From Luidia sarsii (lineage: Eukaryota > Echinodermata > Asteroidea > Paxillosida > Luidiidae): DNA of 64,000 nt. Under the pieces are notes generated by a model, which saw only the letters and a list, made by a program, of their open reading frames with translations, ran no database searches and was not told the origin of the DNA. The DNA is taken from contig OX465110.1 in NCBI GenBank assembly GCA_949987565.1, positions 12,989,456-13,053,455 on the forward strand. Direction: 5' to 3'. Shown here piece after piece: positions 21,366 through 32,960 of this stretch (its first letter is position 1; every line of letters starts with the position of its first letter). Position numbers and translations under genes: made by a program.

Positions 21366-24300
21366 AGTTGGGGGGCAGGGAGGAGGCCCAGGGGCTAGGG
21401 GGGCTAAGGGGCTGGTTGGATGGGGGCTAAGGGGCTGGTTGGCTGGTTGGCTGGTTGACTGGTGGCTGGTTGGCTAGGCTAGGGGACTAAAGGGCTGGTT
21501 GGCTGGGGGCTAGGGGGCTTAGGGGTGGTTGGCTAGAGGGGTGGTTGGCTAGAGGGGTGGTTGGCTAGAGGGGTGGTTGACTAGTGGGGTGGTTGGCTAG
21601 AGGGGTGGTTGTCTAGAGGGCTGGTTGGCTAGAGGGCTGGTTGGATGGGGGCTGAGGGGCTGGTTGGCTGGGGGCTAAGGGGCTAAGGGGCTAAGGGGCT
21701 AATGGGCTGGGGGCTGGGGGCTAGAGGGGTGGTTGGTTAGAGGGGTGGTTGGCTAGAGGGGTGGTTGACTAGAGGGGTGGTTGGCTAGAGGGCTGGTTGG
21801 CTAGAGGGCTGGTTGGCTAGAGGGCTGGTTGGCTAGAGGGCTGGTTGGCTGGTTGGCTGGTTGGCTAGAGGGCTGGTTGGCTAGAGGGGTGGTTGGCTAG
21901 AGGGCTGGTTGGCTGGTTGGCTGGTTGGCTAGAGGGCTGGTTGGCTGGGGGCTAAGGGGCTGGTTGGCTGGTTGGCTAGGGGCTGGTTGGCTGGGGGCTA
22001 GGGGGCTAAGGGGCTGAGGGCTGGTTGACTGGGGCTGGTTGGCTGGGGGCTTGGGGCTAGGGGGCTAAGGGGCTGAGGGCTGGTTGACTGGGGGCTGGTT
22101 GGCTGGCGGCTAGAGGACTGGTTGGCTGGGGGCTAGGGGGCTGGAGGGCTGGTTGGCTGGGGGCTAAGGGGCTGGTTGGCTGGTTGGCTAGGGGCTGGTT
22201 GGCTGGGGGCTAGGGGGCTAAGGGGCTGAGGGCTGGTTGACTGGGGCTGGTTGGCTGGGGGCTTGGGGCTAGGGGGCTAAGGGGCTGAGGGCTGGTTGAC
22301 TGGGGGCTGGTTGGCTGGCGGCTAGAGGACTGGTTGGCTGGGGGCTAGGGGGCTGGAGGGCTGGTTGGCTGGGGGCTGGTTGGCTGGGGGCTGGTTGGCT
22401 GGGGCTTGGGGCTAGGGGGCTAAGGGCTGGTTGACTGGGGGCTGGGGGTCTCAGGGGGCTGGGCTTGGCTTAGGGCCGGGGCTGTGACTTACGGCTGTGA
22501 CTAGGGGCTAAGGGGCTGGGGGCTAAGGGGCTGGTTGACTGCGTCTGATTGGCTGGGGGCTAAGGGGCTAAGGGGCTAAGGGGCTTGAGGGCTGGTTGGC
22601 TAGAGGGCTGGTTGGCTAGAGGGGTGGTTGACTAGAGGGGTGGTTGACTAGAGGGGTGGTTGGCTAGAGGGGTGGTTGGCTAGAGGGGTGGTTGGCTAGA
22701 GGGCTGGTTGGCTGGGGGCTAGGGGGCTAGGGGGCTAAGGGCCTGGTTGGCTAGGGGCTGGTTGGCTAGGGGCTGGTTGGCTAGAGAGCTGGTTGGCTGG
22801 GGGCTAAGGGGCTGGTTGGCTGGGGGCTGGTTGGCTGGGGGCTGGTTGGCTAGGGGCTGGTTGGCTAGAGAGCTGGTTGGCTGGGGGCTAAGGGGCTGGT
22901 TGGCTAGAGAGCTGGTTGGCTAGAGGGCTAAGGGGCTGGTTGGCTAGAGGGGTGGTTGACTAGAGGGGTGGTTGACTAGAGGGGTGGTTGGCTAGAGGGG
23001 TGGTTGGCTAGAGGGGTGGTTGGCTAGGGGCTGGTTGGCTGGGGGCTGATTGGCTGGGGGCTAAGGGACTGGTTGGCTAGGGGCTGGTTGGCTGGGGGCT
23101 GATTGGCTGGGGGCTAAGGGACTGGTTGGCTAGGGGCTGGTTGGCTAGAGGGCTGGTTGGCTAGAGGGCTGGTTGGCTAGAGGGCTGGTTGGCTGGGGGC
23201 TAAGGGACTGGTTGGCTGGGGGCTGGTTGGCTAGGGGCTGGTTGGCTAGAGAGCTGGTTGGCTGGGGGCTAAGGGGCTGGTTGGCTAGAGAGCTGGTTGG
23301 CTGGGGGCTAAGGGGCTGGTTGGCTGGGGGCTGGTTGGCTGGGGGCTGGTTGGCTAGGGGCTGGTTGGCTAGAGAGCTGGTTGGCTGGGGGCTAAGGGGC
23401 TGGTTGGCTAGAGAGCTGGTTGGCTAGAGGGCTGGTTGGCTGGGGGCTAAGGGGCTGGTTGGCTAAAGAGGTGGTTGGCTGGTTGGCTGGGGGCTGGTTG
23501 GCTGGGGGCTGGTTGGCTAGGGGCTGGTTGGCTAGAGAGCTGGTTGGCTGGGGGCTAAGGGGCTGGTTGGCTAGAGAGCTGGTTGGCTAGAGGGCTGGTT
23601 GGCTGGGGGCTAAGGGGCTGGTTGGCTAAAGAGCTGGTTGGCTGGGGGCTAAGGGGCTGGTTGGCTGGGGGCTGGTTGGCTGGGGCTGGTTGGCTTGGGG
23701 GCTAGGGGGCTAAGGGGCTGGTTGGCTGGGGGCTGGTTGGCTAGAGAGCTGGTTGGCTAGAGAGCTGGTTGGCTAGAGGGCTAGGGGGCTGGTTGGCTGG
23801 GGGCTTGTTGGCTGGGGGCTGGTTGGCTTGGGGGCTAGGGGGCTAAGGGCCTGGTTGGCTAGGGGCTGGTTGGCTAGGGGCTGGTTGGCTAGAGAGCTGG
23901 TTGGCTGGGGGCTAAGGGGCTGGTTGGCTAGAGGGCTGGTTGGCTAGGGGCTGGTTGGCTTGGGGGCTAGGGGGCTAAGGGGCTGGTTGGCTGGGGGCTG
24001 GTTGGCTGGGGGCTGGTTGGCTTGGGGGCTAGGGGGCTAAGGGGCTGGTTGGCTGGGGGCTGGTTGGCTAGAGAGCTGGTTGGCTAGAGGGCTGGTTGGC
24101 TAGAGGGCTGGTTGGCTGGGGGCTAAGGGGCTGGTTGGCTAGAGGGCTGGTTGGCTGGGGGCTAGGGGGCTGGTTGGCTTGGGGGCTAGGGGGCTAAGGG
24201 GCTGGTTGGCTGGGGGCTGGTTGGCTAGAGAGCTGGTTGGCTAGAGAGCTGGTTGGCTAGAGGGCTGGTTGGCTGGGGGCTAAGGGGCTGGTTGGCTAGA

Positions 24301-25128
24301 GGGCTGGTTGGCTGGGGGCTAAGGGGCTGGTTGGCTGGGGGCTTGTTGGCTGGGGGCTGGTTGGCTTGGGGGCTAGGGGGCTAAGGGCCTGGTTGGCTAG
24401 GGGCTGGTTGGCTAGGGGCTGGTTGGCTAGAGAGCTGGTTGGCTGGGGGCTAAGGGACTGGTTGGCTAGGGGCTGGTTGGCTGGGGGCTGATTGGCTGGG
24501 GGCTAAGGGACTGGTTGGCTAGGGGCTGGTTGGCTAGAGGGCTGGTTGGCTAGAGGGCTGGTTGGCTAGAGGGCTGGTTGGCTGGGGGCTAAGGGGCTGG
24601 TTGGCTGGGGGCTTGTTGGCTGGGGCTGGTTGGCTTGGGGGCTAGGGGACTAAGGGCCTGGTTGGCTAGGGGCTGGTTGGCTAGGGGCTGGTTGGCTAGA
24701 GAGCTGGTTGGCTGGGGGCTAAGGGACTGGTTGGCTAGGGGCTGGTTGGCTGGGGGCTGATTGGCTGGGGGCTAAGGGACTGGTTGGCTAGGGGCTGGTT
24801 GGCTAGAGGGCTGGTTGGCTAGAGGGCTGGTTGGCTGGGGGCTAAGGGACTGGTTGGCTAGGGGCTGGTTGGCTAGAGAGCTGGTTGGCTAGAGGGCTGG
24901 TTGGCTGGGGGCTAAGGGGCTGGTTGGCTAGAGGGCTGGTTGGCTGGGGGCTAAGGGGCTGGTTGGCTGGGGGCTTGTTGGCTGGGGGCTGGTTGGCTTG
25001 GGGGCTAGGGGGCTAAGGGGCTGGTTGGCTAGGCGCTAGAGGACTGGTTGGCTGGGGGCTAGGGGGCTGAGGGCTGGTTGACTGGGGGCTGGGGGTCTAA
25101 GGGGGCTGGGCTTGGCTTAGGGCCGGGG
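21366..25128. repeat. 3.8-kb GGCTGGTT/GGCTAGAGG satellite in SLC7 intron 9
   Basis: Irregular mix of short G-rich units (ggctggttggctagaggg, gggggctaagg). A higher-order block of about 210 bp near 21955 recurs near 22166. It fills most of the intron between exons 9 and 10 and ends about 12 bp from the exon 9 donor. Apparent ORFs are repeat artefacts. Confidence 0.95.
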
Positions 25129-25139
25129 CTGTGACTTAC

Positions 25140-25317
25140 GGCTCAGCTGCACCAGGCACTTGGGCTTGTTCTGCCAGTAGATGCCCACAAAGTAGACAGG
25201 GAAGCCGGTCAGGGTGATGAGGATGCCGATGAGGGTATCCATGGGCGCCGCAATGGTGCCCATGATGACCAGAAAGAGGCAGGCCAAGACAAACACGATG
25301 GGGAGGATGATGGGAAG
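25140..25317 (-). CDS. SLC7A: SLC7 shared exon 9
   Basis: Acceptor ctctgcag|CTTCCC and donor AGCC|gtaagt. Encodes LPIILPIVFVLACLFLVIMG, then TM12 GFPVYFVGIYWQNKPKCLV. Without splicing, translation would stop at 25117 (RKSQPRP), but the junction after VQLS matches where the last LAT1 intron falls. Confidence 0.92.
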
Positions 25318-25611
25318 CTGCAGAGGGCAAAGAAACACAATCAAATTACCAAACAAAAAATTACAAAACACAAAGGTTCCCTGAAGACTTAAAAGTTTAC
25401 ATGGTGGGTTAACAATATGTGATGGTTGTGGCGAATACCACACTGACACCAAATGAACTCGACGTGCTCAACATTCCAGTGGATTGAAAAGGCTGCATCC
25501 ACTTTGTGTGGTCCCCGAGCTGCTGTAAGCCAGGTTTACAACCATCGGTTGTTTGCATCTGAATGAAAGCGGGGGCGTGATCCCTGGAGATATACGGCTT
25601 TTGACTGGCAC

Positions 25612-25743
25612 CCCCACCCCAGCAAAGGCTAGTTGACTATTAGGAAAGGCCACCATCCAAGGTGATGGATAGCTTAGATGGAAGAGCACTGGTACTTTAA
25701 TCCAGAGGTCTCGGGTTCAAGTCAAAGTTTTCTTTGCCAATTG
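25612..25743 (+). mobile_element. tRNA-derived SINE-like repeat, copy 1
   Basis: tagcttagatggaagagc resembles a pol III A box and gggttcaagtc a B box. A second copy follows directly. Confidence 0.6.
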
Positions 25744-25880
25744 CTTCTGACTGGCGCCCCCAACCCGGCAAAGACTAGTTGACTATTAGGGAAGGCCACC
25801 ATCTAAGGTGCTGGATAGCTTAGATGGAAGAGCACTGGTAAGTTAATCCAGAGGTCTCGGTTCAAGTCAAAGTTTTCTTT
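25744..25880 (+). mobile_element. tRNA-derived SINE-like repeat, copy 2
   Basis: About 136-bp tandem copy of the preceding unit with scattered changes; same A- and B-box-like segments. Fragments of the same family appear near 1880-1940, 6985-7040 and 47160-47210. Confidence 0.6.
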
Positions 25881-25976
25881 GCCAATTTTTCAACTTGTTC
25901 AGAAGTTCCCAGTCAGTGTTTGATTTGATTGTTTGACTTGAAATGAAAGAGGATAAGAAGGGCAAGCTCTGTCTAC

Positions 25977-26126
25977 CTTAATGGGCCTTGGAAGGTCAGG
26001 CTTGGTGAATCGGAGATAAAGTTGCCCGGCAACGGCCAATCCGATGGCCAGCCACGTCATGAAGCTGAAGTAGTTCAAGAGGGTCTCTATCTTCTCCACG
26101 AAGACATACAGGATGGACAGAAAACA
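25977..26126 (-). CDS. SLC7A: SLC7 shared exon 8
   Basis: Acceptor cttgcag|TGTTTT after a strong CT tract and donor TAAG|gtagac. Encodes CFLSILYVFVEKIETLLNYF and SFMTWLAIGLAVAGQLYLRF, then TKPDLPRPIK: TM9, TM10 and the conserved RPIK. Confidence 0.94.
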
Positions 26127-26239
26127 CTGCAAGAGAGAATGAGAGAGAGAGAGAGAGAAGAAAACAGTGAGTGATGTCAGGTTATAAAGGTACAGGGTGA
26201 CTGATAGGCTCAAAGGTTTGCATGGATGGAAGTACTAAG

Positions 26240-26495
26240 CCCCCCCAAAAAATAGTTCTGCTTTCGGTTACCCGACCGACCCTATTTCGAGCCTGCGACC
26301 GTAAATTTTTTATCTGGAAACAATGATACAAATATATTCAATGTGTAATTTGATCATATTAAGGTTTGACCACATGCAGATGCCTCCATATGATTGTAAA
26401 AAAAAAATGGCCCCCCAAAAAAGAAAAAATCCCGACCTACCTACCCAATTTTGAAATGCCATGTAATCGGAAGCAGAACTATTTTGGGGGGGGGT
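26240..26495. mobile_element. MITE-like element with poly-C/poly-G ends
   Basis: TIRs of about 30 bp (ccccccaaaaaatagttctg and cagaactattttgggggg), flanked by ctaag on both sides. Confidence 0.7.
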
Positions 26496-27120
26496 CTAAG
26501 CAGAATCTTGGCAGTGACACAATGAAAAGACCCGGTGACTCAACATTTCGGGCAATGTGAACTCAAGAGGGACTGTATTCTCGTTAACCCTGCAGCAGTG
26601 CACAAAAATGCCGCGGAGGACTTACCGACATTTTAAATGACCCTGATGCAAATTTATGTAAATGGGACCCGACGTTTCGATCCAACCAGGACATTCCTCA
26701 AGAGGTCGGCTGCTCTCCAACAAGTTGCAGCAGTGCAGCAGGGACTTTTTCAACCCTTGACCTGCTAGAGCCCATTTTGTGGGAATTCTGTCGACCCTAA
26801 CTTTGCTGCAGTCAACCATGATAGACCGATTGCACGACCACTGTTTACATGCCATCACCACGTAACTTATAGTGGCTACTTTTTTCATCTTATTTGGCAC
26901 AGAGCAGTGACGGAAATATACAAAGAAGAATGTGGACAATATGATAGTCCTCTTTGCTCGTTTCCACTCCTGTTCTGCACCAAATGAGATGCACAAATAC
27001 CCACTAGAAGTCACGTGATGGCATGCATTGGTCGGGCAATCGGTCTATTATGTGCTGCAGTGAATACTATTCTGTGGGGATTCTAAACAATTAAGATCAA
27101 TCCAAAGTCTGTTTGCCTAC

Positions 27121-27217
27121 CGTGAAGATGAGAGAGGGGAGGGGCGTCTTGCGAGTTACTTGAATCATGGACATGACGGCAGGAAGTTGACCTTCACGTG
27201 CACCGACAAAGAACAGT
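27121..27217 (-). CDS. SLC7A: SLC7 shared exon 7
   Basis: Acceptor tttggcag|ACTGTT and donor CACG|gtaggc. Encodes (R)[17 protein letters not shown] and [15 protein letters not shown], the REGxLP signature of the family. Confidence 0.94.
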
Positions 27218-27394
27218 CTGCCAAAGGGGAAAAAAATTAATTAAAATTAAATGTTCCAAAACAGAGGACCACAAATGATGTAACAACTTAAAGAACAAGT
27301 AGAACTATGCATAGATATAATACGATGTTTGCCCTTCTCCAAATCATACATATTCGCCGCTATACAGATTAGAATTTGCCAGAGAACCTTGACT

Positions 27395-27465
27395 AGTTCG
27401 ATGGTCCAGTGGTTACCACGTCTGCACTAAAGGGGGTCATGGGTTTAAATACTGCCCGGGCTGCC
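27395..27465 (+). mobile_element. tRNA-like SINE fragment
   Basis: ggtccagtggttaccacg and gggtttaaatactgc sit at A/B-box spacing. No cloverleaf convincing enough for a tRNA gene. Confidence 0.4.
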
Positions 27466-28016
27466 TGTGTTTTTTTTTCAGCAGGCAATCGGGCAAAGCA
27501 CTGAGCACACAGTACTTTTTTACCTCGATTAGGGCAAACCGTCATTGCATTACAACTATACATCGTTGGGTGCCTTGCATACGGGCATAAGAAGCTCACC
27601 GAGGCCAATTTAAAAAAAAAAAAATCATTAATTGTTTCCATTTTATTTAAGTAAAAACTAATTTGTAAAAAGCAATAAAACGGACCAGACAGACTTTGTT
27701 CCCAGCAGAAGGGCATAAAGTATATTAGAGCATCTGGACAGCACTCGGGCAACAGACGACATACTGTCCTCTTTTCATGATTTTGAAACGTGAGCATTAT
27801 CCATTCAGAAGACCCAGTCACAAGACGGTGATCTCTCGAGGGCATTAAAAATCTCCACAAATCTAAACACAGAGAATCGTCTCTTCAGACACAACACGGC
27901 AAATTTTTCCGGTTGCATATATCGGTTGCACTCGACACCCCTTTTTTTAAAAGGAGAATTTCATCGACCTTCCGGATTCTGGGAAAAAAATCATCATCTT
28001 CCTTGGCAACACTCAC

Positions 28017-28120
28017 CGTGACAACGAAAGGCATCCCCCGTTGACACTCCCAAAGGTTGACATGGCAACGGAGACAGGCATGATCCAGGCCATGGGCCCA
28101 AAGAGTTTCTCACCAAATGT
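28017..28120 (-). CDS. SLC7A: SLC7 shared exon 6
   Basis: Acceptor ttttttag|ACATTT and donor CACG|gtgagt. Encodes [20 protein letters not shown] and [14 protein letters not shown](R); the FGSVNG motif marks TM8 of LAT transporters. Confidence 0.94.
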
Positions 28121-28637
28121 CTAAAAAATAATAATAATAATAACCAAACAATGAAAAAAATACAGAAAATAACGAGATGAACAAAATATTAACTGGGAAC
28201 TTTTTTTACATCCCCAGTCAAGAATCCCTTCTCATTTATCTATATGTCTACCCCCTTCCCCAAGATTGCACGACCAAAATACTATAAGGTTAACTTTCTG
28301 GTAAGAGTTTAGCCTTCAATTGGACAGGCAAAGTACATTCAATCATGTCTGTGTTCTTGCTAATATGTACACATTGTACATTCTTCAGCTATGAGTGCCA
28401 TGTTGGCAACAGATGGTGAGAACAATTATAAAAAAGTTAACTTCAGCGAACAAGGACTAGAATAGTGTATTTGTCCCTCCGTCCCCCGACCCCCCAAAAA
28501 AGATTACAGGTAAATGAATCCTAGGCACATGGATTTGGGGTTAATCACAGCGGCTTATTAGACAATTTAGGAACATATGTTGTCCACAACCAAATGATAG
28601 ATGCTTTTATAGATGGATAACATGAATAATATTCTTG

Positions 28638-29670
28638 AAGGCAAGGGAAGGCAAGGGAAGGCAAGGGAAGGCAAGGGAAGGCAAGGGGAGGCAAGGGAAG
28701 GCAAGGGAAGGCAAGGGAAGGCAAGGGAAGGCAAGGGAAGGCAAGGGAAGGCAAGGGAAGGCAAGGGAAGGCAAGGGAAGGCAAGGGAAGGCAAGGGAAG
28801 GCAAGGGAAGGCAAGGGAAGGCAAGGGAAGGCAAGGGAAGGCAAGGGAAGGCAAGGGAAGGCAAGGGGGAAGGGAGGGGAAGGGAGGGGAAGGGAGGGGA
28901 AGGGAAGGGAAGGGAAGGGAAGGGAAGGGAAGGGGAGGGGAGGGGAGGGGAGGGGAGGGGAGGGGAGGGAAGGCAAGGCAAGGCAAGGCAAGGCAAGGCA
29001 AGGCAAGGCAAGGCAAGGCAAGGCAAGGCAAGGCAAGGCAAGGCAAGGCAAGGCATGGCAAGGCAAGGCAAGGCAAGGCAAGGCAAGGCAAGGCAAGGCA
29101 AGGCAAGGCAAGGCAAGGCAAGGCAAGGCAAGGCAAGGCAAGGCAAGGCAAGGCAAGGCAAGGCAAGGGAAAGGAAGGGAAGGGAAGGGAAGGGAAGGGA
29201 AGGGAAGGGAAGGGAAGGGAAGGGAAGGGAAGGCAAGGCAAGGCAAGGCAAGGCAAGGCAAGGCAAGGGAAGGGAAGGGAAGGGAAGGGAAGGGAAGGGA
29301 AGGGAAGGGAAGGGAAGGGAAGGCAAGGGAAGGCAAGGCAAGGCAAGGCAAGGCAAGGCAAGGCAAGGCAAGGCAAGGGAAGGCAAGGGAAGGCAAGGCA
29401 AGGCAAGGCAAGGCAAGGCAAGGCAAGGCAAGGCAAGGCAAGGCAAGGCAAGGCAAGGCAAGGCAAGGCAAGGCAAGGCAAGGCAAGGGAAGGCAAGGGA
29501 AGGCAAGGCAAGGCAAGGCAAGGCAAGGCAAGGCAAGGCAAGGCAAGGCAAGGCAAGGCAAGGCAAGGCAAGGCAAGGCAAGGCAAGGCAAGGCAAGGCA
29601 AGGCAAGGCAAGGCAAGGGAAGGCAAGGCAAGGCAAGGCAAGGGAATGGAAGGGAAGGGAAGGGAAGGCA
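28638..29670. repeat. 1-kb AAGGC/AAGGG pentanucleotide satellite in SLC7 intron 5
   Basis: Blocks alternate: (gggaaggcaa)n at 28638-28865, mixed AGGGG at 28866-28975, (aaggc)n at 28976-29168, (aaggg)n at 29169-29232, then further alternating blocks. Five is not a multiple of three, so long frames open on both strands; these are not genes. In the transcribed sense the RNA is CU-rich. Confidence 0.97.
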
Positions 29671-29681
29671 AGAAAACTTAC

Positions 29682-29805
29682 CACAGCCACAGCATTGGAT
29701 CTCTCAAGCTCCTCAGGGGTCAAGACAGCAAAGTAGGCAATGTTGGCGAGCACATAGATGACGGTGACAAGAGGCAACGAGATACTTATTGCCAGGGGAA
29801 GATTC
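29682..29805 (-). CDS. SLC7A: SLC7 shared exon 5
   Basis: Acceptor ttggcag|GAATCT and donor GTG|gtaagt. Encodes NLPLAISISLPLVTVIYVLA, then NIAYFAVLTPEELERSNAVA and V. The pentanucleotide satellite begins only about 10 nt past its donor. Confidence 0.95.
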
Positions 29806-32415
29806 CTGCCAACCAAAGAATAACAGGTGAAAAAAAAGTCAATCCGGTGCAGTAAACAACCATTCCCACTCATCACCACGGGTACTGCGCTTTGGCCCGT
29901 GTATCTACATTTCAGAGTACCAGTAAATGAGGAAAGCAGCTGCAAAAGAAAGATATTCAAGACCACGATGGTGTGATCCTGGATCCAGCCAGAATCTTTT
30001 CCCTAGAGAGGAAAAAAAAAGAAAAAAAAGGGAAGGCAGTTTGCACGGTAGGAGATTGCACGGGTAGCAAGTCTAAACCACTTCAACAATGAATGAACGA
30101 GTGGACTCGGGAACGAAACTAGGCCTCGGCCAATCAGTCTGCACGTAGTAATTGCTTTTTACATAACAATTGTTAAAGAACAAACCCGTAGGTGGGCCAT
30201 CAAAGTAGCAAGGTGAGCTACCTCATGTTGTTTACGTATATACTGGGGCATTCTCAAGAGCAGCCAGAAAGCTTTGGAGAAAAAAACAACAACCCCAAAA
30301 CGGGTCTCTGAATGTTGTCAACACTAACGTGTTTTGCCGGGAGATCGAACTTCTTGAGGCTAAGTGGTTGGGGGAGGTTAATGTGAATTCTCGATTCTGG
30401 GCACTGATGACAGGAGCGTTTAGGGCAACTCTGAGAATTGCTGAGGACAGCAGGGGATGGGGGGGGGGGAATCCCAAAAGGGAAGCCGCAGACAGAGAAA
30501 GGTCATCGAGTGCACCACATGCACTGTGAAGGGTGTCTCCAAGAACGGCACTTGTGTTGTTCCAAAATTGGAGGGGAAAACTCGGCGGACAACACCATCT
30601 GATCCCAATTTGTGAAGAGGAAATGAGGTCCTGCACACCTCCTTGGTGCTACACGAACTGTAGCCTTTTTTTCCCCCAATCGGGTGTGGGTTATTTTTCT
30701 AGGCCACGGGCTGTCAAAGGGAGTGCTCCACATTTCACAAGTTGTTTTTACCAAATCGACTTTTCCCGCAAGCTCCCGTAGTCGTTTCCAATTTGTTGGG
30801 GTGCTCCGTTTCAATCAGAGGAAGGAAAATTGGGACGGGAGCATTTCATCAACCGAGGCACACGAAAAAACAGCTTTGACCTGACTGGGATGTGAACCCG
30901 TGTTTTCTGGGTTGTTGCGAAAGCGCTGCGACCACCTGCGCTATCCACTCCTTAGGTGTGGATGCCTTACCAAAATAGTCAACCGTTTTTTTTGGGGGGG
31001 GGGTGGGGACGTTTCTCAGAGAACCGTTCAACCATGTTTGTGAGAGGGCTAGGAATAGACGACCCATAAGCCATTTCTGTTTTTTTGCCATGCTACTTAT
31101 TTTGTGGTTGCCAAAAATCAACGCGTTTTCAAAGACAGGAAGGACTTAAATGTACAAAAATGACTTTTATCGCATGCTGAAATCTCATAGGCTATTTGCG
31201 GTCGCGTTGATGGATGTACAGAACAATTAGCCTCCTTGTGGAAAGTACAGTGCCACAGGGTTGCCAACAGTCGCTGCATTAAGCAGTCGTGATGGTCACA
31301 GGAAAATGAACTACCAGTGCTCCAATTAGGCATTTCATCCACCAGATGACATACATGTACACAGTGACAAAGTGCAGCACGTACAAACAGGACCTGAACA
31401 ATCATCTGGTGATTTTAGCGTCACAAATTAAAAAATCCCATTCTGCTTAAATTATATTACAGCTGATGTCAGTTTAAAGCTTGAGAGCTCAGATTAAATT
31501 ACTTTATTCATGGCATTCCCTGGGGAAAAAAAATTGCCTGCATGTGGCATGCTGAAGTGAAGGAAAAAAAACCACAACAGGTTTTCTACCCCCAACATCA
31601 TAGACTTGGTTAATGCATATATACCCCACTGTGCATTTTGACAGGCCGTGTGGGTTCTGTGCATCCCTCAGCATCTTGCGATCGATGCAGAAGTTACAGT
31701 GGGTTTGATTAAACCAATCCAGATTCAACTTCCTCTTCTAACTAAGTGCTAAGCTTCTTCAGTAACTCAACCTCTACTGTCCATTTTGTTTCTCTCTTTA
31801 TTTCAACCCCCCCCACACAAAATTCAAAGCCTGCACAGCAGACGACCCAACATATCAACTCTTTCCAAAACATGACACTCCCTAGACTCCAGCCCAGCGA
31901 GCCCATTCACACCACTCTGTAGTCAGTGAACAGGGACACACACTGCTACCCTTAAAACTAGTAATGGCAGGAAACACCAATTTCCTGTGACCTTCAATGA
32001 CTTAAATTTTCACTCTCTCTTGGGCAAATAAGTCTGCCCATCTATCCAGACACATGAAACAAGGCTATGGTTCAACTATGGGTGGCACTACCATTTCGTG
32101 TGTGTGCGCGCGAGTGCATTTTTTTTGTCCCCTCGATGAATGGAGAAATTAAACCAGAGGTTTTCAATTACATAACTCGGGAGAGGTGGGAGGGGTGGGG
32201 GGCTGGATCATGGGAGCTATGACCCGACATTTAACCCCCACCTCCCTTCCCTTCTTCTGATTCTTCAGTTGCCAACTTGGCACCATCTCCACAGGGGGGT
32301 TGAAGCGCTACCAGGGGTTAAGTCTGCCGACAGCGGAGAGGGGGCAAAAGGTCACGCGTCGTCTCATTTCAGATCCCCTTTTTTTTTTATGGTTAATTCC
32401 GAGGCACATACATAC
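29806..32415. other. SLC7 intron 4
   Basis: One tRNA-like remnant at 30.9 kb; otherwise nothing recognised. Confidence 0.5.
30880..30958 (-). mobile_element. tRNA-derived SINE or tRNA pseudogene
   Basis: On the - strand tagcgcaggtgg (A-box-like) and gggttcacatccc (B-box-like) are correctly spaced, but the acceptor stem does not pair. Confidence 0.45.
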
Positions 32416-32460
32416 CTATGTGGGTTCTTGATCTCCTCTGTCAGGTAGTTCAAGTAGTTC
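32416..32460 (-). CDS. SLC7A: SLC7 shared exon 4 (45-nt microexon)
   Basis: Acceptor tctgcag|GAACTA and donor ATAG|gtatgt. Encodes (W)NYLNYLTEEIKNPH(R), the most conserved SLC7 motif. At 45 nt it is easily missed by gene finders. Confidence 0.94.
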   Translation of the reverse strand, partial: ELLELPDRGDQEPT

Positions 32461-32873
32461 CTGCAGACGGAAAAAAAGAGAGGAAGGAAAAAATAATAAA
32501 AACTTGAGCTAAGAGTTTCAAACAAAGACACTTTTCTGCCTGCCAACCACAAGACAATATGAATCAGGACAAGAGCCACAGAATCTGATTCTAGTCACAC
32601 TGCATGGGATGTCATTCACTTGAGCATGGGATAAATAAAATATTATGATACTCTGCATTGGGATCAAGCCAGCTCCACTCTGACCTTCAGTAGTCCTGAA
32701 TACCTAGCACAGTTCTGTAAACTGGCTGGTAGCAAGAATTAACTAGGAATCTAGAGGGTGGGGGTCGGCAGATCAATTGCCTGCCTGTCTGCTTGCCTAC
32801 TTGCCTGCTTGTCTGTCTGCTTATTCTGCCTGCCTGTCAGCTTGTTTGCCAAGCCTGGCTCATGCCTAGGATC

Positions 32874-32960
32874 GAAACGCCGGGCCCACTAAATTTTGAG
32901 ATTTGCATTTTGGTAATTTTAATCAGTAAGCAGTTTGCAACATTTTTGTATATCACTTTA
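32874..32960 (+). mobile_element. Penelope-like 3' tail in SLC7 intron
   Basis: Starts inside the hairpin (cctaggatcgaaacgccggg) and runs through the full tail; a 5'-truncated insertion antisense to the gene. Confidence 0.78.

Noticed and set aside
21366..25128. CRISPR-like alternation of repeat and spacer
   Set aside because: Units are continuous tandem repeats of variable length without unique spacers, in animal DNA.
25117..25140. SLC7 ending by read-through of exon 9 into RKSQPRP-stop
   Set aside because: The donor is good and the junction sits where the last intron of LAT genes falls; a matching terminal exon was found at 19862. It cannot be fully excluded.
25665..25735. Functional tRNA gene
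   Set aside because: A- and B-box-like words are present, but no cloverleaf with a paired acceptor stem; it is duplicated as a SINE-like unit.
28545..29966. Very long frames on both strands across the AAGGC/AAGGG array (up to 473 codons)
   Set aside because: A stop-free pentanucleotide repeat opens all frames; the peptides are pure repeats.
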